A stretch of DNA of 7,679 nt from positions 1-7,679 of the forward strand of contig CAYLZN010000287.1 of assembly GCA_964387935.1 (NCBI GenBank), in the 5' to 3' direction. The position numbers and the translations under genes were made by a program. Each line of letters starts with the position of its first letter. Positions within the stretch are counted from its first letter, which is position 1. This stretch comes from CAYLZN01 sp964387935 (lineage in GTDB: Bacteria > Acidobacteriota > Vicinamibacteria > Vicinamibacterales > JAFNAJ01). A model generated the notes under the pieces. It saw nothing but the letters and a program-made list of their open reading frames with translations. It was not told the DNA's origin and ran no database searches. Positions 5,828 through 7,679 of this stretch are shown one piece after another.

Positions 5828-7679
5828 GGCGCGAGCCGGGCGGCCAAGGACGGCCGGACGGCGGTGCGGGCCGGCGACTGGGACGCGGCGGTGACCCACC
5901 TGACCAAGGCCGTGCAGGAGGCGCCCGACAAGCCCGAGTACAAGATCGAGCTCGAGCGAGCCATGCTGCAGGCGTCCTACGTGCACCTCGAGCGGGCACG
6001 TCAACTCGACCGGGAAGGTCATTACGAGAGCGCGATCGTGGAGTATCGCCGCGTGATGGAGTTCGACCCGAGCAACCGCGGCGCGATGATGCGCGCGGCC
6101 GAACTCGAGCGTGTCGTGCGCGATCGGCAGGAGGCCGAACGGCCCAAGCCGCTGATCGACGCGATGAAGGAACAGGCGCGGCGCCAGTCGCAGCCGCTGC
6201 TGAATCCGGCCTCGCGCGAGCCGCTCAACCTGCGGTTCACGCAGGCCAGCACCCAGGACATCCTGAACTTCATCGGCAGCGCCGCCGGTATCAACGTGAT
6301 GTACGAGCGGGACTTCCGCCCGCAGCCCTTTTCGATCCAGCTCGAAGGGGTCACGCTCGAACGGGCCCTGACGCAGATCATGGCCGCCAATCAGCTCTGG
6401 TACAAGGTGATCGACGAGCGCACCATCATGGTGATCCCCGACAACAACCAGAAGCGGCAGGCCTACGAGGACCTGGTCATCCGGACCTTCTACATCTCGC
6501 ACGCGGACCCGCAGGAGCTGTCGCAGATGCTCGCGCAGATCATCCGCATGCCGGGCATGGCCGTGCAGCCCACGGTGGCCGTCAACAAGACGTCGAACAC
6601 CATCACCGTGCGCGCCACCAAGGGCGTCGTCGAGATCATCGAGAAGGTGATCGAAGGCACCGACAAGCCGCGCGCCGAGGTGCTCGTCGACGTCGAACTG
6701 CTGGAAGTGAACCGGACCCGCGCGAAGGAGTACGGCATCAACCTCACGCAGTATCAGATCGGCGCGATCTTCTCGCCGGAAGTGCCTCCCGGCGAGGATG
6801 GCACGGTCCCTCCGTTCAATCTCAACACGATCACGCGCGGGATCAGCACGGCGGACTTCTTCATGTCGGTGCCGCAGGCCGTCGCTCGCTTCCTGGCCAC
6901 GGACTCGCTCACGCGCCTGATCTCGAAGCCTCAGCTCCGGGGAGCCGAAGGCCAGAAGCTGACGTTGAACCTCGGGGAAGAAGTGCCGGTGCCCTCGACG
7001 GTGTTCACGCCGATTGCGACCGGGGGAGCGGCCACCAACCCGCTGACGTCGTTCTCCTACCGGCCCGTCGGCATCAACCTGGAGATCACCCCCCGGGTCA
7101 CGTACACCGGCGAGATCATCCTCGACCTGCAGGTCGAGAGCAGCAACATCGGCGACTCGATCAACATCGCAGGCCAGTTGCTGCCCACGTTCGGCTCCCG
7201 CAAGGCCACCACGCGCCTCAGATTGCGCGAAGGGGAATCGAACTTGCTCGCGGGCCTGCTGCGCCAGGACGAATCCAAGCGCCTCCAGGGCTTCCCAGGC
7301 CTGATGAACCTGCCGTTCTTCAAGCAGGTGTTCTCGAGCAACGACAATTCCAAGGGTGAGACGGACATCGTGATCCTGATCACGCCACGCATCCTGCGCA
7401 CGCACGAACTGACCACCGACAACCTTGCGCCCATTTTCATCGGCACCCAGCAGAACGTGGGGCTGACCGACGCGCCCCGCCTGATCTCGCCCCAGGGTGA
7501 GCCCGACGTCGCGGGCGCTCCGGCCCCCGTGCCGCCGGCGCAGCCGTTCCCCGTCGGGGCGGCCCAGCCTGGCTTGCCTGCGGCGGGTGCGGCCGCCGCG
7601 CCGGGCGTTCCGGGGCCAGGAGGCATTGCCCCTGGACCCGCGGCTCCGGTGCGGCTCCCGGAAGGCGCCGCGACGCAGC
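5768..7679 (+). CDS. pilQ: Lipoprotein secretin with N-terminal TPR domain (PilQ/GspD family), 3' end outside window
   Basis: At least 637 residues; the frame has no stop before the right edge. Secretins form the gated outer-membrane ring through which pili or secreted proteins leave. In order: a signal peptide with lipobox 'VVAAGC' (lipidated Cys20); TPR-like helices (about 27-117, including 'AGDWDAAVTHLTKAVQEAP' and 'GHYESAIVEYRRVMEFDPSN'); an STN/N0 domain (about 152-225); one secretin N domain (about 236-300, 'VNKTSNTITVRAT'); and the beta-barrel domain (about 300-545) with 'GEEVPVP' (403-409) and a close match to the GspD family signature at 489-522, ending 'NLPFFKQVF', then 'TDIVILITPRIL' (532-543). 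A Pro/Ala/Gly tail (about 581 on) follows. No AMIN domain is seen. GTG 5759, GTG 5765 and ATG 5768 are possible starts; AGGAG at 5751-5755 is 3, 9 and 12 bases from them. I prefer ATG for the signal peptide. Confidence 0.93.
   Translation, partial: MRGLARMTVAAAVLVVAAGCGASRAAKDGRTAVRAGDWDAAVTHLTKAVQEAPDKPEYKIELERAMLQASYVHLERARQLDREGHYESAIVEYRRVMEFDPSNRGAMMRAAELERVVRDRQEAERPKPLIDAMKEQARRQSQPLLNPASREPLNLRFTQASTQDILNFIGSAAGINVMYERDFRPQPFSIQLEGVTLERALTQIMAANQLWYKVIDERTIMVIPDNNQKRQAYEDLVIRTFYISHADPQELSQMLAQIIRMPGMAVQPTVAVNKTSNTITVRATKGVVEIIEKVIEGTDKPRAEVLVDVELLEVNRTRAKEYGINLTQYQIGAIFSPEVPPGEDGTVPPFNLNTITRGISTADFFMSVPQAVARFLATDSLTRLISKPQLRGAEGQKLTLNLGEEVPVPSTVFTPIATGGAATNPLTSFSYRPVGINLEITPRVTYTGEIILDLQVESSNIGDSINIAGQLLPTFGSRKATTRLRLREGESNLLAGLLRQDESKRLQGFPGLMNLPFFKQVFSSNDNSKGETDIVILITPRILRTHELTTDNLAPIFIGTQQNVGLTDAPRLISPQGEPDVAGAPAPVPPAQPFPVGAAQPGLPAAGAAAAPGVPGPGGIAPGPAAPVRLPEGAATQ
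5846..6118 (+). other. TPR-like domain fused to the secretin
   Basis: Residues about 27-117 of the secretin read as amphipathic helix pairs with the TPR spacing of small and aromatic residues: 'GDWDAAVTHLTKAV' followed by Pro-Asp, and 'GHYESAIVEYRRVMEFDPSN'. The second is the clearest repeat. TPR lipoproteins (PilF, Tgl, PilW) are the separate pilotins of several T4P secretins, so this placement suggests an in-cis assembly or localisation module. The number of repeats (two to three) is uncertain. Confidence 0.75.
7508..7679 (+). other. Pro/Ala/Gly-rich C-terminal extension of the secretin, cut by the window edge
   Basis: After the barrel's final strand ('ITPRIL') and a short connecting stretch, residues from about 581 are almost entirely Ala, Pro, Gly and Val, for example 'AGAPAPVPPAQPFPVGAAQP'. 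This looks like a disordered linker. Classical PilQ/GspD proteins end soon after the barrel or carry a short S-domain, so a further folded domain may follow beyond base 7679. Confidence 0.7.

Noticed and set aside
5012..7405. A 797-codon open frame on the - strand, opposite the connector and secretin genes
   Set aside because: It has the same composition (His/Arg/Asp/Leu-rich, no motifs) and crosses the boundary between two well-supported sense genes. It is a codon-bias shadow.

Overview
The window is one gene-dense locus from a GC-rich bacterium (about two-thirds G+C by eye). It encodes the core of a type IV filament machine, meaning a type IV pilus (T4P) or a type II secretion system (T2SS). 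Seven genes run head to tail on the + strand and none of size is credible on the - strand. Gene order, in-frame homology and tight spacing make this a single transcription unit. The order pilC-pilB-pilM-pilN-pilO-pilP/gspC-secretin, the 'ATRPFYNER' start of PilN and the TPR-lipoprotein form of the secretin most resemble Acidobacteriota loci (Vicinamibacteria-like). That placement is from memory of family patterns and is an inference; other GC-rich didermic phyla are possible.

Layout: bases 1-56 hold no gene I can name. 57-1262 encodes the inner-membrane platform protein PilC/GspF. 1275-2960 encodes the assembly ATPase PilB/GspE, with Walker A, Asp box, Walker B, His box and a tetracysteine zinc site. 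2967-3929 encodes a PilM-like actin-fold protein, 3929-4534 PilN, 4531-5112 PilO, and 5102-5713 a proline-rich PilP/GspC-like periplasmic connector. After a 54-base gap (up to the preferred start at 5768) comes the secretin (PilQ/GspD), which runs off the right edge. The three junctions from pilM to the pilP-like gene overlap (1, 4 and 11 bases), which implies translational coupling. The only appreciable gap lies before the secretin.

How the parts fit: PilB hydrolyses ATP and drives PilC, which inserts or extracts pilins. PilM (cytoplasm) holds PilN/PilO, whose periplasmic ferredoxin-like domains connect through the PilP-like protein to the outer-membrane secretin. No pilin, prepilin peptidase or PilT retraction ATPase lies in the window, so T4P versus T2SS cannot be decided here.

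The most interesting points are deviations from the textbook machine. The secretin carries a lipobox and an N-terminal TPR domain, resembling a pilotin fused to its client, and it has no AMIN domain. The PilP-like protein has an uncleaved membrane anchor and no cysteine instead of a lipid anchor. PilM has degenerate nucleotide-binding motifs. PilN lacks the usual PilM-binding sequence. I see no rRNA, tRNA, CRISPR array, insertion sequence, convincing promoter or terminator.
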